DNA from: Gallibacterium melopsittaci
Lineage (GTDB): Bacteria; Pseudomonadota; Gammaproteobacteria; Enterobacterales; Pasteurellaceae
NCBI RefSeq assembly: GCF_042433085.1
Contig: NZ_JBHLWA010000049.1
Span: forward strand, 1-64,000
Length of the DNA stretch: 64,000 bases
Reading direction: 5' to 3'
The notes beneath the pieces were generated by a model, which was given only the letters and a program-made list of their open reading frames with translations, was not told the origin of the DNA and did not search any database. Of this stretch, positions 1 through 8,888 are shown one piece after another. Every line of letters begins with the position of its first letter. The first letter of the stretch is position 1. A program made the translations under genes and the position numbers.

Positions 1-47
1 AAAGTGGTTTAAAGCCTTGTACTATATGCTTTTAAACCACTTTTTAC
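1..47. terminator. Intrinsic terminator hairpin at the window edge
   Basis: An inverted repeat (AAAGTGGTTTAAA against TTTAAACCACTTT) with a loop of about 16 nt is followed by a T-rich run. It can act in either direction. The gene it serves, presumably to the left, is outside the window. Confidence 0.6.
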
Positions 48-235
48 CAACTTTTTTGTCCTATATGCCAAAAGAAATCTATTGATTAAGTAAGACATAA
101 TGGGTGAGATGAAAATTGATAGTGATTGATGATGAAAAGAAAAAAATCAGAGATGCTTTTATCTAGATACCCCCCCCCACTAGAGGGACAACATTCATTG
201 TGAGAGAGGTAATACAAATATAGTTAATCTAACTA
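48..235. other. Intergenic stretch with a nine-C homopolymer
   Basis: No convincing gene. It holds a run of nine C at 170-178. The run lies in a 24-25 codon plus-strand ORF (ATG at 129 or 132, stop near 201) with no good ribosome-binding site. C/G homopolymers of this length can slip, but no gene is clearly attached. Confidence 0.4.
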
Positions 236-502
236 TTATTTAATACCCATTGCTGCTTTAGATTGTTTTAATTGCTCAAGTGCTTGAGTACAACTTTGAT
301 CTTGTGCCGCTGTAGGTAATGCAGCGAATTGTTGTTTTGCAGCTTCATATTGTTGTTTATATGCGTCCGCTTGTGCTTGTGGCATAGCTTTAAGCATACC
401 TTCATATTCCTCAAAATATTTTTGGCAAGAAGGGGCTAAATCAGCTGCCGATACGCTCATTGCAGTACCTAATAAGGCAAGAGAAATAAATAATTTTTTC
501 AT
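236..502 (-). CDS. Small exported protein with two cysteines (DUF5339-like)
   Basis: Encodes about 88 residues. The N-terminus is a clear signal peptide: a Lys-Lys start, a hydrophobic stretch and an A-x-A-like cut site just before ADLAPSC. The mature part is short, helical and rich in Gln and Ala, with two cysteines about 45 residues apart that could form a disulfide in the periplasm. I chose the ATG at 502 because an AGGAG lies 8 nt upstream; an in-frame TTG two codons earlier is less likely. It resembles small secreted proteins of unknown function in Haemophilus. Nothing shows an enzymatic role. It stands alone downstream of nrdB. Confidence 0.75.
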   Translation of the reverse strand: MKKLFISLALLGTAMSVSAADLAPSCQKYFEEYEGMLKAMPQAQADAYKQQYEAAKQQFAALPTAAQDQSCTQALEQLKQSKAAMGIK

Positions 503-625
503 AGTCAAACTCCTGTAAAGTTAATAATTAACAATAAGAATACCTATAAGTCATAGGCGTGCAAATAATAACACAACTATATTGGAGTATCTATGTTAAG
601 AAATGGTGATGATTGAAGAAAAATT

Positions 626-652
626 ACAAAGGGCATAAATATTCATGCCCTA
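626..652 (-). terminator. nrdB terminator
   Basis: A near-perfect palindrome (GGGCATAAAT / ATTCATGCCC, 631-650) is followed on the minus strand by a T-rich run. It lies about 20 nt past the nrdB stop and would end the nrdAB transcript. Confidence 0.7.
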
Positions 653-669
653 AGTTTTAAAGATAAAAG

Positions 670-1800
670 TTACAATTTGAAATCTTCAAAATCGTCAACA
701 TCGACTTTTGAGTCAATTTGACCAACAAGATAGGAACTTACTTCTACTTCTTGTGGAGCAACCTGCACATTATCGGATACCAACCAAGCATTAATCCAAG
801 GAATTGGGTTGGAACGCGTTGCAAATGGTAATGGTAAACCAACAGCCTGCATACGAATATTAGTAATGTATTCAACATATTGGCAAAGAATATCTTTATT
901 TAAACCAATCATTGAACCATCTTTAAAGAGATAATTTGCCCACTCTTTTTCTTGTTCTGCGGCAGCAACGAATAGCTCATAAGCTTCTTGTTGGCACTCT
1001 TCAACAATTTCTGCCATTTCAGGATCATCTTGTCCTGCCGCCATAATATTTAAAATATGTTGTGTGCCAGTTAAATGTAATGCTTCATCACGCGCAATAA
1101 ACTTGATAATTTTCGCATTACCTTCCATTAACTTACGTTCTGCAAAGGCAAAGGAACAGGCAAAGGACACATAAAAACGAATAGCTTCGAGTGCATTTAC
1201 ACTCATTAAGCAGAGATAAAGTTGACGTTTTAGATTGCGTAAGGTCACGGTACATTCTTTACCATCAACTGTATAAGTACCCTCACCATAAAGCGAGTAG
1301 AGTTGGGAATCACGAATTAAATCATCATAATAAGCAGAAATATCTCTAGCACGTTTGATAATTTCTTGATTGGTTACAATATCATCAAACACAATAGATG
1401 GATCGTTCACAATATTACGAATAATGTGCGTGTATGAACGAGAATGAATCGTTTCAGAAAATGTCCAGGTTTCAATCCACGTTTCTAATTCAGGGATAGA
1501 AACAAGAGGTAACAATGCCACATTTGGACTACGACCTTGAATAGAGTCTAATAGTGTTTGGTATTTTAGATTACTAATAAAAATATGTTTTTCATGCTCA
1601 GGTAATGCCTGATAATCAATCCGATCCTGTGACACATCAACTTCTTCAGGACGCCAGAAAAACGAGAGTTGTTTCTCAATCAGTTTTTCAAAAGTTTCAT
1701 ATTTTTGTTGATCATAGCGTGCCACATTAACATTTTGTCCAAAGAACATTGGTTCTTTGAGCTGATCATTTTTATTTTGTGAAAAAGTGGTATATGCCAT
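670..1800 (-). CDS. nrdB: Ribonucleotide reductase class Ia, beta subunit
   Basis: A 376-residue protein, the usual NrdB length and nearly collinear with E. coli NrdB. It carries the di-iron and tyrosyl-radical cofactor that starts ribonucleotide reduction by NrdA in the cytosol. Family ligands are present in context: D in TLLDSIQG, E and H in FSETIHSRSYTH (with the radical Tyr four residues after the His), E in VNALEAIRF, and E and H in RDEALHLTGTQH. The C-terminal tail that docks on NrdA is acidic and ends in FKL. A GAGG lies about 9 nt before the ATG. It is the second gene of an nrdA-nrdB unit on the minus strand. Confidence 0.98.
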   Translation of the reverse strand: MAYTTFSQNKNDQLKEPMFFGQNVNVARYDQQKYETFEKLIEKQLSFFWRPEEVDVSQDRIDYQALPEHEKHIFISNLKYQTLLDSIQGRSPNVALLPLVSIPELETWIETWTFSETIHSRSYTHIIRNIVNDPSIVFDDIVTNQEIIKRARDISAYYDDLIRDSQLYSLYGEGTYTVDGKECTVTLRNLKRQLYLCLMSVNALEAIRFYVSFACSFAFAERKLMEGNAKIIKFIARDEALHLTGTQHILNIMAAGQDDPEMAEIVEECQQEAYELFVAAAEQEKEWANYLFKDGSMIGLNKDILCQYVEYITNIRMQAVGLPLPFATRSNPIPWINAWLVSDNVQVAPQEVEVSSYLVGQIDSKVDVDDFEDFKL

Positions 1801-1830
1801 CAGTTTTTCCTCAAGATTGAATTAAACAGT

Positions 1831-1857
1831 AAAAAGGTCAGTAATACTGACCTTTTT
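1831..1857. terminator. Intercistronic hairpin between nrdA and nrdB
   Basis: A perfect 13-bp stem (AAAAAGGTCAGTA / TACTGACCTTTTT) around a single A. It looks like a bidirectional terminator but sits between two genes that must be co-expressed. It probably acts as a partial terminator or mRNA-stabilising stem that sets the nrdA:nrdB ratio (inference). Confidence 0.6.
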
Positions 1858-1859
1858 GA

Positions 1860-4130
1860 TTAGATTTTACAAGCACCGCCTGCACAGCCATCATCAAGAT
1901 CTTCTTGGCTATCTTCGGCACCATCACGAGTATTTTGATAATAAAGTGTTTTTAAACCATATTTATAAGCAGTTAATAAGTCTTTTAATAACTGTTTCAT
2001 TGGTACTTTACCATCTTCAAAACGTTGTGGATCGTAGTTAGTATTTGCAGAAATTGCTTGGTCAACGAATTTTTGCATAATCGCTACTAGGTGTAGATAA
2101 CCATCATTTCCTGGTATATCCCATAGTAGTTCATAACGATCACTTAGATTTTCATAATCAGGAACAACTTGGCGTAAGATACCATCTTTTGACGCTTTAA
2201 TACTCACATAACCACGAGGAGGCTCAATACCATTGGTTGCATTAGAAATTTGTGATGATGTTTCAGATGGCATTAACGCTGTCAATGTTGAATTACGTAA
2301 ACCAAACTCTTTGATCTCTTTGCGTAAACTTTCCCAATCATAATGCAAAGGTTCTTTAGTTAACTGATCGACATCTTTCTTATAAGTATCGATAGGCAAA
2401 ATACCTTTTGCATAAGTGGTTTCGTTAAAGAATTCACAAGGTCCAAATTCTTTCGCTAAACGATTTGATGCTTTTAGTAAATAATATTGAATTGCTTCAA
2501 AAGTACGATGTGTTAAATCGTTTGCTGAACCATCAGAATAACGCACCCCATTTTTCGCAAGGTAATAAGCATAGTTAATTACCCCAATTCCTAATGAACG
2601 ACGTCCCATTGAACCAATTCTCGCCGCTTTAATTGGATAATTTTGATAATCAAGTAAAGCATCTAAAGCACGTACTGCTAAATCTGCTAAATCCTCTAAT
2701 TCATCGAGATTTTCAATAGCTCCTAAGTTAAAAGCTGAAAGTGTACAAAGGGCAATTTCGCCATTTTCATCATGAATATGTTGCAACGGTTTAGTTGGTA
2801 AAGCGATCTCTAAACAGAGATTAGATTGACGTACTGGTGCAACTTCAGGATCAAATGGTGAATGTGTATTACAATGATCCACATTTTGGATATAAATACG
2901 CCCTGTTGACGCACGCTCTTGCATAAGTAACGAGAATAACTCAACGGCTTTCACTGAACGTTTACGAATTTCAGGATCTTGTTCATATTGTAAATAGAGC
3001 TGTTCGAATTTTTCTTGATCAGCGAAGAAAGCAGCATAGAGTCCTGGTACATCTGATGGACTAAATAGAGTAATATCACCACCTTTAATTAAGCGTTGAT
3101 ACATTAATTTATTGATTTGAACCCCATAATCCATATGACGTACACGGTTATCTTCTACGCCACGATTATTTTTTAATACCAATAAACTTTCTACTTCTAA
3201 GTGCCAAAGTGGATAATAAACAGTAGCTGCACCACCACGCACGCCACCTTGCGAACAAGATTTTACAGCGGTTTGGAAATGTTTATAGAATGGGATACAA
3301 CCAGTATGGAAGGCTTCACCATTACGAATTGGACTACCTAATGCACGAATTGCTCCTGCATTCACCCCAATGCCTGCACGTTGAGAAACATATTTTACGA
3401 TTGCGGCTGAAGTCGCATTAATAGAATCTAAGCTGTCATCACATTCAATTAATACACAAGAACTGAATTGACGTGTTGGTGTACGTACGCCAGCCATAAT
3501 TGGTGTTGGCAATGAAATTTTGAATGTTGATGTTGCATCATAGAAACGTTTGATATAACTCAAACGTGTTTCTTTTGGATATTGTGCAAATAAGCAAGCC
3601 GCAACCAAAATATATAAGAATTGCGCAGACTCGTAAATTTCACCTGTTACACGGTTTTGAACTAAATATTTACCTTCTAACTGTTTAACTGCTGCATAAG
3701 AAAAGGTCATATCACGCCAATGGTCAAGATAAGTATCCATCTCATCCCATTCTTCACGGGTATAATCAGTAAGTAGTGATTGATCATATTTCCCCATACG
3801 TACAAGGCGCTTAACTTGCTCATATAAACGAGGTGGTTCAAAATGACCAAAGGCTTTTTTGCGTAGATGGAAAATTGCTAAACGAGCAGCAAGATATTGA
3901 TAGTCAGGGGTATCTTTACTGATTAAATCTGCGGCTGATTTAATAATGGTTTCGTGAATATCAGATGTTTTAATCCCTTCATAGAATTGAATATGAGAAC
4001 GTAATTCTACTTGTGAAACTGACACATTATCTAAGCCTTCTGCAGCCCAGGTAATCACACGGTGAATCTTATCTAAATCAATTGGCTCTAAACGACCATC
4101 GCGCTTAGTAACTCGGAGTGATGTATTCAT
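1860..4130 (-). CDS. nrdA: Ribonucleotide reductase class Ia, alpha subunit
   Basis: A 756-residue catalytic subunit that reduces NDPs to dNDPs. An N-terminal ATP-cone (about residues 4-95) provides allosteric activity control. The redox cysteine C225 is in QFSSCVLIEC. The radical-site motif NLCLE and its partner ALCTLSAFNLG are present. The C-terminal thioredoxin-interacting pair C749/C754 is in DGCAGGACKI. Length and motifs match E. coli NrdA (761 residues). It starts at an ATG just downstream of two NrdR boxes and is transcribed with nrdB. Confidence 0.98.
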   Translation of the reverse strand: MNTSLRVTKRDGRLEPIDLDKIHRVITWAAEGLDNVSVSQVELRSHIQFYEGIKTSDIHETIIKSAADLISKDTPDYQYLAARLAIFHLRKKAFGHFEPPRLYEQVKRLVRMGKYDQSLLTDYTREEWDEMDTYLDHWRDMTFSYAAVKQLEGKYLVQNRVTGEIYESAQFLYILVAACLFAQYPKETRLSYIKRFYDATSTFKISLPTPIMAGVRTPTRQFSSCVLIECDDSLDSINATSAAIVKYVSQRAGIGVNAGAIRALGSPIRNGEAFHTGCIPFYKHFQTAVKSCSQGGVRGGAATVYYPLWHLEVESLLVLKNNRGVEDNRVRHMDYGVQINKLMYQRLIKGGDITLFSPSDVPGLYAAFFADQEKFEQLYLQYEQDPEIRKRSVKAVELFSLLMQERASTGRIYIQNVDHCNTHSPFDPEVAPVRQSNLCLEIALPTKPLQHIHDENGEIALCTLSAFNLGAIENLDELEDLADLAVRALDALLDYQNYPIKAARIGSMGRRSLGIGVINYAYYLAKNGVRYSDGSANDLTHRTFEAIQYYLLKASNRLAKEFGPCEFFNETTYAKGILPIDTYKKDVDQLTKEPLHYDWESLRKEIKEFGLRNSTLTALMPSETSSQISNATNGIEPPRGYVSIKASKDGILRQVVPDYENLSDRYELLWDIPGNDGYLHLVAIMQKFVDQAISANTNYDPQRFEDGKVPMKQLLKDLLTAYKYGLKTLYYQNTRDGAEDSQEDLDDGCAGGACKI

Positions 4131-4143
4131 TAAAAAGCCCCTA

Positions 4144-4190
4144 ACACAATATATAGTATCTGAAAAAATTTTTGCATCAATATAATGTGT
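4144..4190 (-). promoter_or_regulatory. Tandem NrdR boxes upstream of nrdA
   Basis: Two 16-nt sites fit the NrdR consensus (acaCwAtATaTwGtgt): 4144-4159 (ACACAATATATAGTAT) and 4175-4190 (CATCAATATAATGTGT). Their starts are 31 nt apart, three helical turns, which is the known geometry for NrdR repression of nrd operons. They lie 14-60 nt before the nrdA ATG. Confidence 0.8.
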
Positions 4191-4528
4191 TTCAATAAAA
4201 ACTCAAGCAGAAAAATATGCAGAAATGAGAGATGTGCAATTGACAAAAAGTAACTTATTAATTTGCAAAAGATTTCTAGCTGTATAAAAAATGGGCGGGG
4301 CAACTGATAGCTTAAAAAGTCTTCATTCTAAAAAATTTAGTATATAACAAATAGGAATATTTGTATAAATCAATATGTTATGATTTTTATGTAAATAAAT
4401 AATAAACATTAAATAAGTACAATTTAGTCATCTTTAAATGAAATATAAAATATTCTATATATCTCTCCTTAGAAAATAGCATGAATAATTGAAAAAGATT
4501 TACAGATAAAATTTATAAGACATAAAAA
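4191..4528. other. AT-rich intergenic region, nrdA upstream
   Basis: About 340 bases of very AT-rich sequence without a supportable ORF. It should hold the nrdA promoter beyond the NrdR boxes; the minus-strand hexamers are too degenerate to choose one. I see no other structured element. Confidence 0.4.
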
Positions 4529-4566
4529 TAAAGAACCTATTTAGTGACAATTAAATAGGTTCTTGG
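4529..4566 (-). terminator. hns terminator
   Basis: A 13-bp stem (AAGAACCTATTTA, 4531-4543, with TAAATAGGTTCTT, 4552-4564). On the minus strand it is followed by a T-rich run. It lies directly after the H-NS stop. Confidence 0.8.
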
Positions 4567-4573
4567 AAAAAAA

Positions 4574-4984
4574 TTAAATTTCAAAACTTTCTAAACTTGC
4601 ACCTTTATCAAGCTGAATTTGAATTGCTTTTGGTGTTCTTCCTTGGCCAGTCCAAGTTTTTTCTGAACCATCTAAATCTGTATAACGATATTTTGCTGGA
4701 CGAGGAGCACGTTTTTTATGTTGTGATGGATTGAAACGATGTAAATTCATTACTTCTAATAGTTCTTCTGGAGAGATACCTTCTGATTTAAGTAATTCTT
4801 TATATTTTTCAATTTTTTCTTGATGTGCTGCTAATACTTGTTGTTGTTGAGCCTCTTCTTCCTTTCTTTCTTGAACAACAAGTTCGAATTTTCTGAAAAT
4901 AGTTTCTAATTGTTCCAAAGGTATTTCTTTTGCAAAAAGACGTAAAGAGCGAATATTATTTAGTGTTCTTAATAATTCTTCCAT
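4574..4984 (-). CDS. hns: H-NS family nucleoid protein
   Basis: A 136-residue DNA-bridging repressor of AT-rich DNA. The N-terminal half is a charged, coiled-coil oligomerisation region (FRKFELVVQERKEEEAQQQQ). The C-terminal DNA-binding domain carries the hallmark TWTGQGRTPKAIQ loop (H-NS AT-hook-like Q/RGR). I placed the start at the ATG at 4984, where GGAGATT gives a good ribosome-binding site. The open frame runs 47 codons further upstream but that part is hydrophobic, AT-rich and unlike H-NS. It is a single-gene unit with its own terminator. H-NS silencing is relevant to AT-rich acquired DNA such as the HEPN cassette near 56-57 kb. Confidence 0.95.
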   Translation of the reverse strand: MEELLRTLNNIRSLRLFAKEIPLEQLETIFRKFELVVQERKEEEAQQQQVLAAHQEKIEKYKELLKSEGISPEELLEVMNLHRFNPSQHKKRAPRPAKYRYTDLDGSEKTWTGQGRTPKAIQIQLDKGASLESFEI

Positions 4985-5145
4985 TAATAATCTCCTCAGA
5001 AATGTAGTTAAGAGTATATGATTAATAAAAATACTAATGAATTCTAACAAAAATAATTTAAAAGTAAATATCAATATTAATATTTTAATTGGATATTTAT
5101 TTAAAATACTTGCATTTTTTATCACTTATTGTATCTTTTAGCCAC

Positions 5146-5325
5146 CTGAAGTAGAGGTGCGATTATTATAAGTATCTTCTTGGAGCTGACTGCATTGAAG
5201 AGAAGGGAAAGGAATAACCGCCGAAATCAATTAAGCGTCATCTTAATTGGTTGGGATCGTTACCGAAAGGGACGATACTGTCATAGTAATTATTTTGTGT
5301 AACTATGGAGCGCTACGAGTTAGGC
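5146..5325 (+). promoter_or_regulatory. Lysine riboswitch (L-box) upstream of lysW
   Basis: The leader carries conserved L-box blocks in the right order: GTAGAGGTGCGA (5151-5162), AGTA, GGGAAAGGAATAACCGCCGAA (about 5205-5225), the TTGGG and ACCGAAAGGGACGATACTGTCATAG region (5250-5286), and GGAGCGCTAC (5307-5316). GTAG (5151-5154) pairs with CTAC (5313-5316) to close P1. Lysine binding should lower expression of the downstream transporter. Confidence 0.92.
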
Positions 5326-5416
5326 TGGTTAATCTATCCATTATCCTTCCTTTTGTGAAACCTTTCTTCGCTAAATAACTCGCTAGACTCTTCTTAATTT
5401 TATATTAGGTTAGCGT
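5313..5416 (+). promoter_or_regulatory. Probable expression platform of the lysine riboswitch
   Basis: The 3' side of P1 (CGAGTTA, 5317-5322 area) can pair with TAACTCG (5377-5382), so P1 competes with an alternative helix. CGCTAA (about 5369-5374) is complementary to TTAGCG just before the ATG and could hide the ribosome-binding region. No strong U-tract terminator follows, so I favour translational control (inference from pairing only). Confidence 0.45.
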
Positions 5417-6952
5417 ATGGAACTTATTGATTATTCTTCTTCTATTTGGTCGATTGTACCGCCTTTATTAGCTTTAACTTTAGCGATGATAACACGTCGA
5501 GTATTATTATCTTTAAGCGTTGGGATTATTGTTGGCGCATTAATGCTAACAGATGGAAATCCATTAAATGCTGTTATTTATATTAAAAATAGTGTGCTTT
5601 CTTTAGTTTATGGTGAAGAAGGTATTAATAGTAATAATGTAAGTATTATTATTTTCTTATTAATGTTAGGTGCATTAACTTCTTTATTAACGGTTTCTGG
5701 TAGTAATCAAGCATTTGCCGTATGGGCACAAAAGCATATTAAAGGTAGAAGAGGAGCAAAACTATTAACAGCTTGTTTAGTATTTTTTACCTTTATTGAT
5801 GATTATTTTCATAGTTTAGCTGTTGGTGCAATTGCTCGCCCAGTTACAGACAGATTTAACGTTTCTCGTGCAAAATTAGCCTATATTTTGGATTCTACTG
5901 CTGCACCAATGTGTGTATTAATGCCAATTTCTAGCTGGGGGGCATATATTATGACTTTAGTAGCTGGATTATTAACGACACATGCGATTGCAGATTACTC
6001 ACCAATGGGCGCTTTCGTTGCAATGAGTTCAATGAACTATTATGCATTATTTGCATTATTTACAGTGTTCTTTGTGGCTTATTTTTCATTTGATATTGGT
6101 TCAATGGCAAAACATGAACGTAAAGCAATGGAAGTGGTAGAACAAGAAGATAATGTAATTGATAATAATAATCAGGGCAGTGTAAAAGGATTGATTATTC
6201 CAATTATCGTATTAATTATTAGTACAGTTGCTATGATGATGTATACGGGTTATGAGGCTTTAGCCGCAAATGGCCAAAATTTCTCTGTGTTGGGGGCATT
6301 CGAAAATACCACCGTTGGTATTTCATTAGTGGTTGGTAGTTTGGCATCTTTTGTTGTTGCATCACTCTTTATTTTTAATCGAATTAGTTTTTCAGATTAC
6401 ATCAAAGCAATTTTAATCGGTTTTAAATCAATGTCTGGAGCGATTACAATTTTATTCTTTGCTTGGACAATTAATACGATTGTAGGAGATGTGAATACAG
6501 GTAAATATTTAGCCAGTCTGATTAGCGGTAATATGATGACTCAATTATTACCTGCACTATTATTTGTGCTAGCTATCGCAATGGCTTTCTCAACAGGTAC
6601 AAGTTGGGGAACTTTCGGTATTATGCTACCAATCGCAGCAGCAATGGCAGCAAATGCTGATCCTTCGTTGATGCTTCCATGTTTATCTGCAGTGATGGCT
6701 GGGGCGGTTTGTGGTGACCATTGCTCACCAGTATCAGATACTACTATCCTTTCTTCAACAGGTGCACAATGTAATCATATTGATCATGTAAATACCCAGT
6801 TGCCTTATGCAATCGTAGTTGCGGTCGCTTCTTTTGTTGGCTTTATTTGTTTAGGATTTACTAGCTCAGCTATTATTAGTTTTGTAACAACGGCGGTTGT
6901 TTTGGCAGTGTTATTCTTTATTTTTAGATCACGTCAACCAATTACAGCATAA
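5417..6952 (+). CDS. lysW: NhaC-family transporter, predicted lysine importer
   Basis: A 511-residue inner-membrane protein with about 11-12 hydrophobic segments, of the NhaC Na+/H+ antiporter superfamily. Conserved family stretches include FTFIDDYFHSLAVGAIARP, DSTAAPMCVLMPISSWGAY, FSTGTSWGTFGIMLPIAAA and GAVCGDHCSPVSDTTILSS. A lysine riboswitch in its leader ties it to lysine. Riboswitch-controlled NhaC homologues in Pasteurellaceae and Vibrio have been predicted to be lysine transporters (LysW). The substrate is inferred from regulation; plain Na+/H+ antiport remains possible. The ATG at 5417 follows a weak AGG. A strong terminator follows, so it is monocistronic. Confidence 0.88.
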   Translation: MELIDYSSSIWSIVPPLLALTLAMITRRVLLSLSVGIIVGALMLTDGNPLNAVIYIKNSVLSLVYGEEGINSNNVSIIIFLLMLGALTSLLTVSGSNQAFAVWAQKHIKGRRGAKLLTACLVFFTFIDDYFHSLAVGAIARPVTDRFNVSRAKLAYILDSTAAPMCVLMPISSWGAYIMTLVAGLLTTHAIADYSPMGAFVAMSSMNYYALFALFTVFFVAYFSFDIGSMAKHERKAMEVVEQEDNVIDNNNQGSVKGLIIPIIVLIISTVAMMMYTGYEALAANGQNFSVLGAFENTTVGISLVVGSLASFVVASLFIFNRISFSDYIKAILIGFKSMSGAITILFFAWTINTIVGDVNTGKYLASLISGNMMTQLLPALLFVLAIAMAFSTGTSWGTFGIMLPIAAAMAANADPSLMLPCLSAVMAGAVCGDHCSPVSDTTILSSTGAQCNHIDHVNTQLPYAIVVAVASFVGFICLGFTSSAIISFVTTAVVLAVLFFIFRSRQPITA

Positions 6953-6976
6953 ATTAAATAAAAAATATAATTTTAT

Positions 6977-7005
6977 AAAATACGGCTTAATGCCGTATTT
7001 TTTTA
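6977..7005 (+). terminator. lysW terminator
   Basis: A 10-bp stem AAAATACGGC / GCCGTATTTT with a 5-nt loop and a run of T. It is a classic intrinsic terminator 24 nt after the stop. Confidence 0.9.
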
Positions 7006-7066
7006 TCTTTTCAGAAATCTATTTTATTTAATTTTTAAAAACAGCTATTTTTTAGAGTTAAATCCT

Positions 7067-7088
7067 AAATTTGATGCATATCACATAA
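7067..7088 (+). promoter_or_regulatory. Candidate CRP site upstream of ilvI
   Basis: TTTGA-TGCATA-TCACA matches 9 of 10 positions of the CRP core TGTGA-N6-TCACA. It lies about 90 nt before the ilvI ATG. The same leader holds an inverted repeat (AGCTATTTTTT near 7043, AAAAAATAGCT near 7086), so a structured leader is also possible. Confidence 0.45.
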
Positions 7089-7169
7089 AAAATAGCTATA
7101 GACAAGCTATCTAAGTTGCAGTAAAAATAGTAACCAAGATGATTAATAATAATAACTGGAGAACTAAAG

Positions 7170-8888
7170 ATGAAAAAATTATCTGGCGCCGAAATGGTGG
7201 TGCAGTCGTTACGAGATCAAGGTGTGGAATATTTATTTGGCTATCCAGGTGGATCGGTGCTTGATATTTATGATGCTATTCATACGCTTGGCGGTATAGA
7301 GCATATTCTAGTACGTCACGAACAAGGTGCTGTACATATGGCGGATGGATACGCACGTTCAACAGGGAAAGTAGGGTGTGTATTAATTACTTCAGGTCCA
7401 GGGGCAACAAATACCATTACAGGAATTGCGACAGCTTATATGGATTCTGTGCCATTAGTTGTCTTATCAGGTCAGGTAATGGGAAATTTAATTGGTAGTG
7501 ATGCATTCCAAGAGTGTGATATGGTTGGGATCTCTCGTCCTGTAGTGAAACATAGCTTTTTAGTGAAGAAAGCAGAAGATATCCCAATGGTAATGAAAAA
7601 AGCCTTTTATATTGCTTCAACTGGTCGTCCTGGCCCAGTGGTGATTGATTTACCAAAAGATATTTTAAACCCAAGTATTAAATATAATTATAGTTATCCT
7701 GAAGAAGTGCATTTACGTTCTTATAATCCAACCTTACAAGGTCATAAAGGACAGATTAAAAAAGCATTAAAAGCGATTCAAATTGCTAAACGCCCAGTAT
7801 TGTTTATTGGTGGTGGTGTCATTACTGCAAATTGTGCAAAGAAAGTGACAAAATTTGCTCATCACTTAAATCTTCCAGTAACAGCCTCATTAATGGGACT
7901 TGGCGGTTTCCCAGGACAAGATCCACAATTTTTAGGCATGTTGGGAATGCATGGAACTTATGAAGCTAATAATGCGATGCACAATAGTGACTTAATTATT
8001 GGTATTGGAGTACGTTTTGATGATCGTACTACCAATAATCTTGCTAAGTATTGTCCTAATGCCCAAGTGATTCATATCGACATTGACCCGACCTCTATTT
8101 CAAAAAATGTGATTGCGAATATCCCTATCGTTGGCGATGCACAGATGGTATTAGATGAATTTCTTGCCCTATTAACGGATGAAGATATTGCAAAAGCACA
8201 GCAACAGTTAGCAGAGTGGTGGCAGCAAATTCATCAATGGCAAGAGAAAAAATGTTTAACTTATACAACAAATAATGAAGTGATTAAGCCACAACAAGTG
8301 ATTGAAACGCTTTATCGTTTAACGAATGGGGATGCTTATATCGCTTCTGATGTAGGGCAACATCAAATGTTTGCTGCATTACATTATCCATTTGCTAAAC
8401 CTCGTCAATGGATTAATTCTGGCGGTTTAGGTACGATGGGATTTGGCTTACCTGCTGCATTAGGTGTGAAATTAGCACATCCAGAAGCGACCGTAGTTTG
8501 TGTGACAGGTGATGGTAGTATTCAAATGAATATTCAAGAATTGTCAACCGCGAAGCAGTATGGCATTCCGATTGTGATTGTCAGTTTGAATAACCGTTTC
8601 TTAGGAATGGTAAAACAGTGGCAAGATATTATTTATGCGGGGCGCCATTCTCAATCTTATATGGATTCATTGCCTGACTTTGTCAAATTAGCAGAAGCCT
8701 ATGGACATGTTGGTATGCAAATTAATTCACCAGCAGAATTAGAAGAAAAATTAAAACAAGCGCTTGCAATGAAAGATAAGGTTGTATTTGTGGATATTAA
8801 AGTGGATGAAACAGAACATGTTTATCCAATGCAAGTGCGTGGTGGGGCAATGAATGAAATGTATTTAAGCAGAACGGAGAGATCATAA
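7170..8888 (+). CDS. ilvI: Acetolactate synthase III, large subunit
   Basis: A 572-residue ThDP/FAD enzyme that condenses two pyruvates (or pyruvate and 2-oxobutyrate) in the first common step of valine, leucine and isoleucine synthesis. The ThDP-activating Glu is in LVRHEQGAVHMADGYARS. The GDG...NN ThDP motif runs from GDGSIQMNIQEL to SLNN. The middle FAD-binding domain and the C-terminal cap (MQVRGGAMNEM) are present. The sequence is closest in pattern to IlvI rather than IlvB or IlvG. A GGAG lies upstream of the ATG. The stop overlaps the ilvH start by one base (TAATG), so the subunits are probably translationally coupled. Confidence 0.97.
   Translation: MKKLSGAEMVVQSLRDQGVEYLFGYPGGSVLDIYDAIHTLGGIEHILVRHEQGAVHMADGYARSTGKVGCVLITSGPGATNTITGIATAYMDSVPLVVLSGQVMGNLIGSDAFQECDMVGISRPVVKHSFLVKKAEDIPMVMKKAFYIASTGRPGPVVIDLPKDILNPSIKYNYSYPEEVHLRSYNPTLQGHKGQIKKALKAIQIAKRPVLFIGGGVITANCAKKVTKFAHHLNLPVTASLMGLGGFPGQDPQFLGMLGMHGTYEANNAMHNSDLIIGIGVRFDDRTTNNLAKYCPNAQVIHIDIDPTSISKNVIANIPIVGDAQMVLDEFLALLTDEDIAKAQQQLAEWWQQIHQWQEKKCLTYTTNNEVIKPQQVIETLYRLTNGDAYIASDVGQHQMFAALHYPFAKPRQWINSGGLGTMGFGLPAALGVKLAHPEATVVCVTGDGSIQMNIQELSTAKQYGIPIVIVSLNNRFLGMVKQWQDIIYAGRHSQSYMDSLPDFVKLAEAYGHVGMQINSPAELEEKLKQALAMKDKVVFVDIKVDETEHVYPMQVRGGAMNEMYLSRTERS

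Noticed and set aside
4985..5125. N-terminal extension of H-NS by 47 hydrophobic residues
   Set aside because: The ATG at 4984 has a good ribosome-binding site and the family start; the extension is AT-rich leader DNA.
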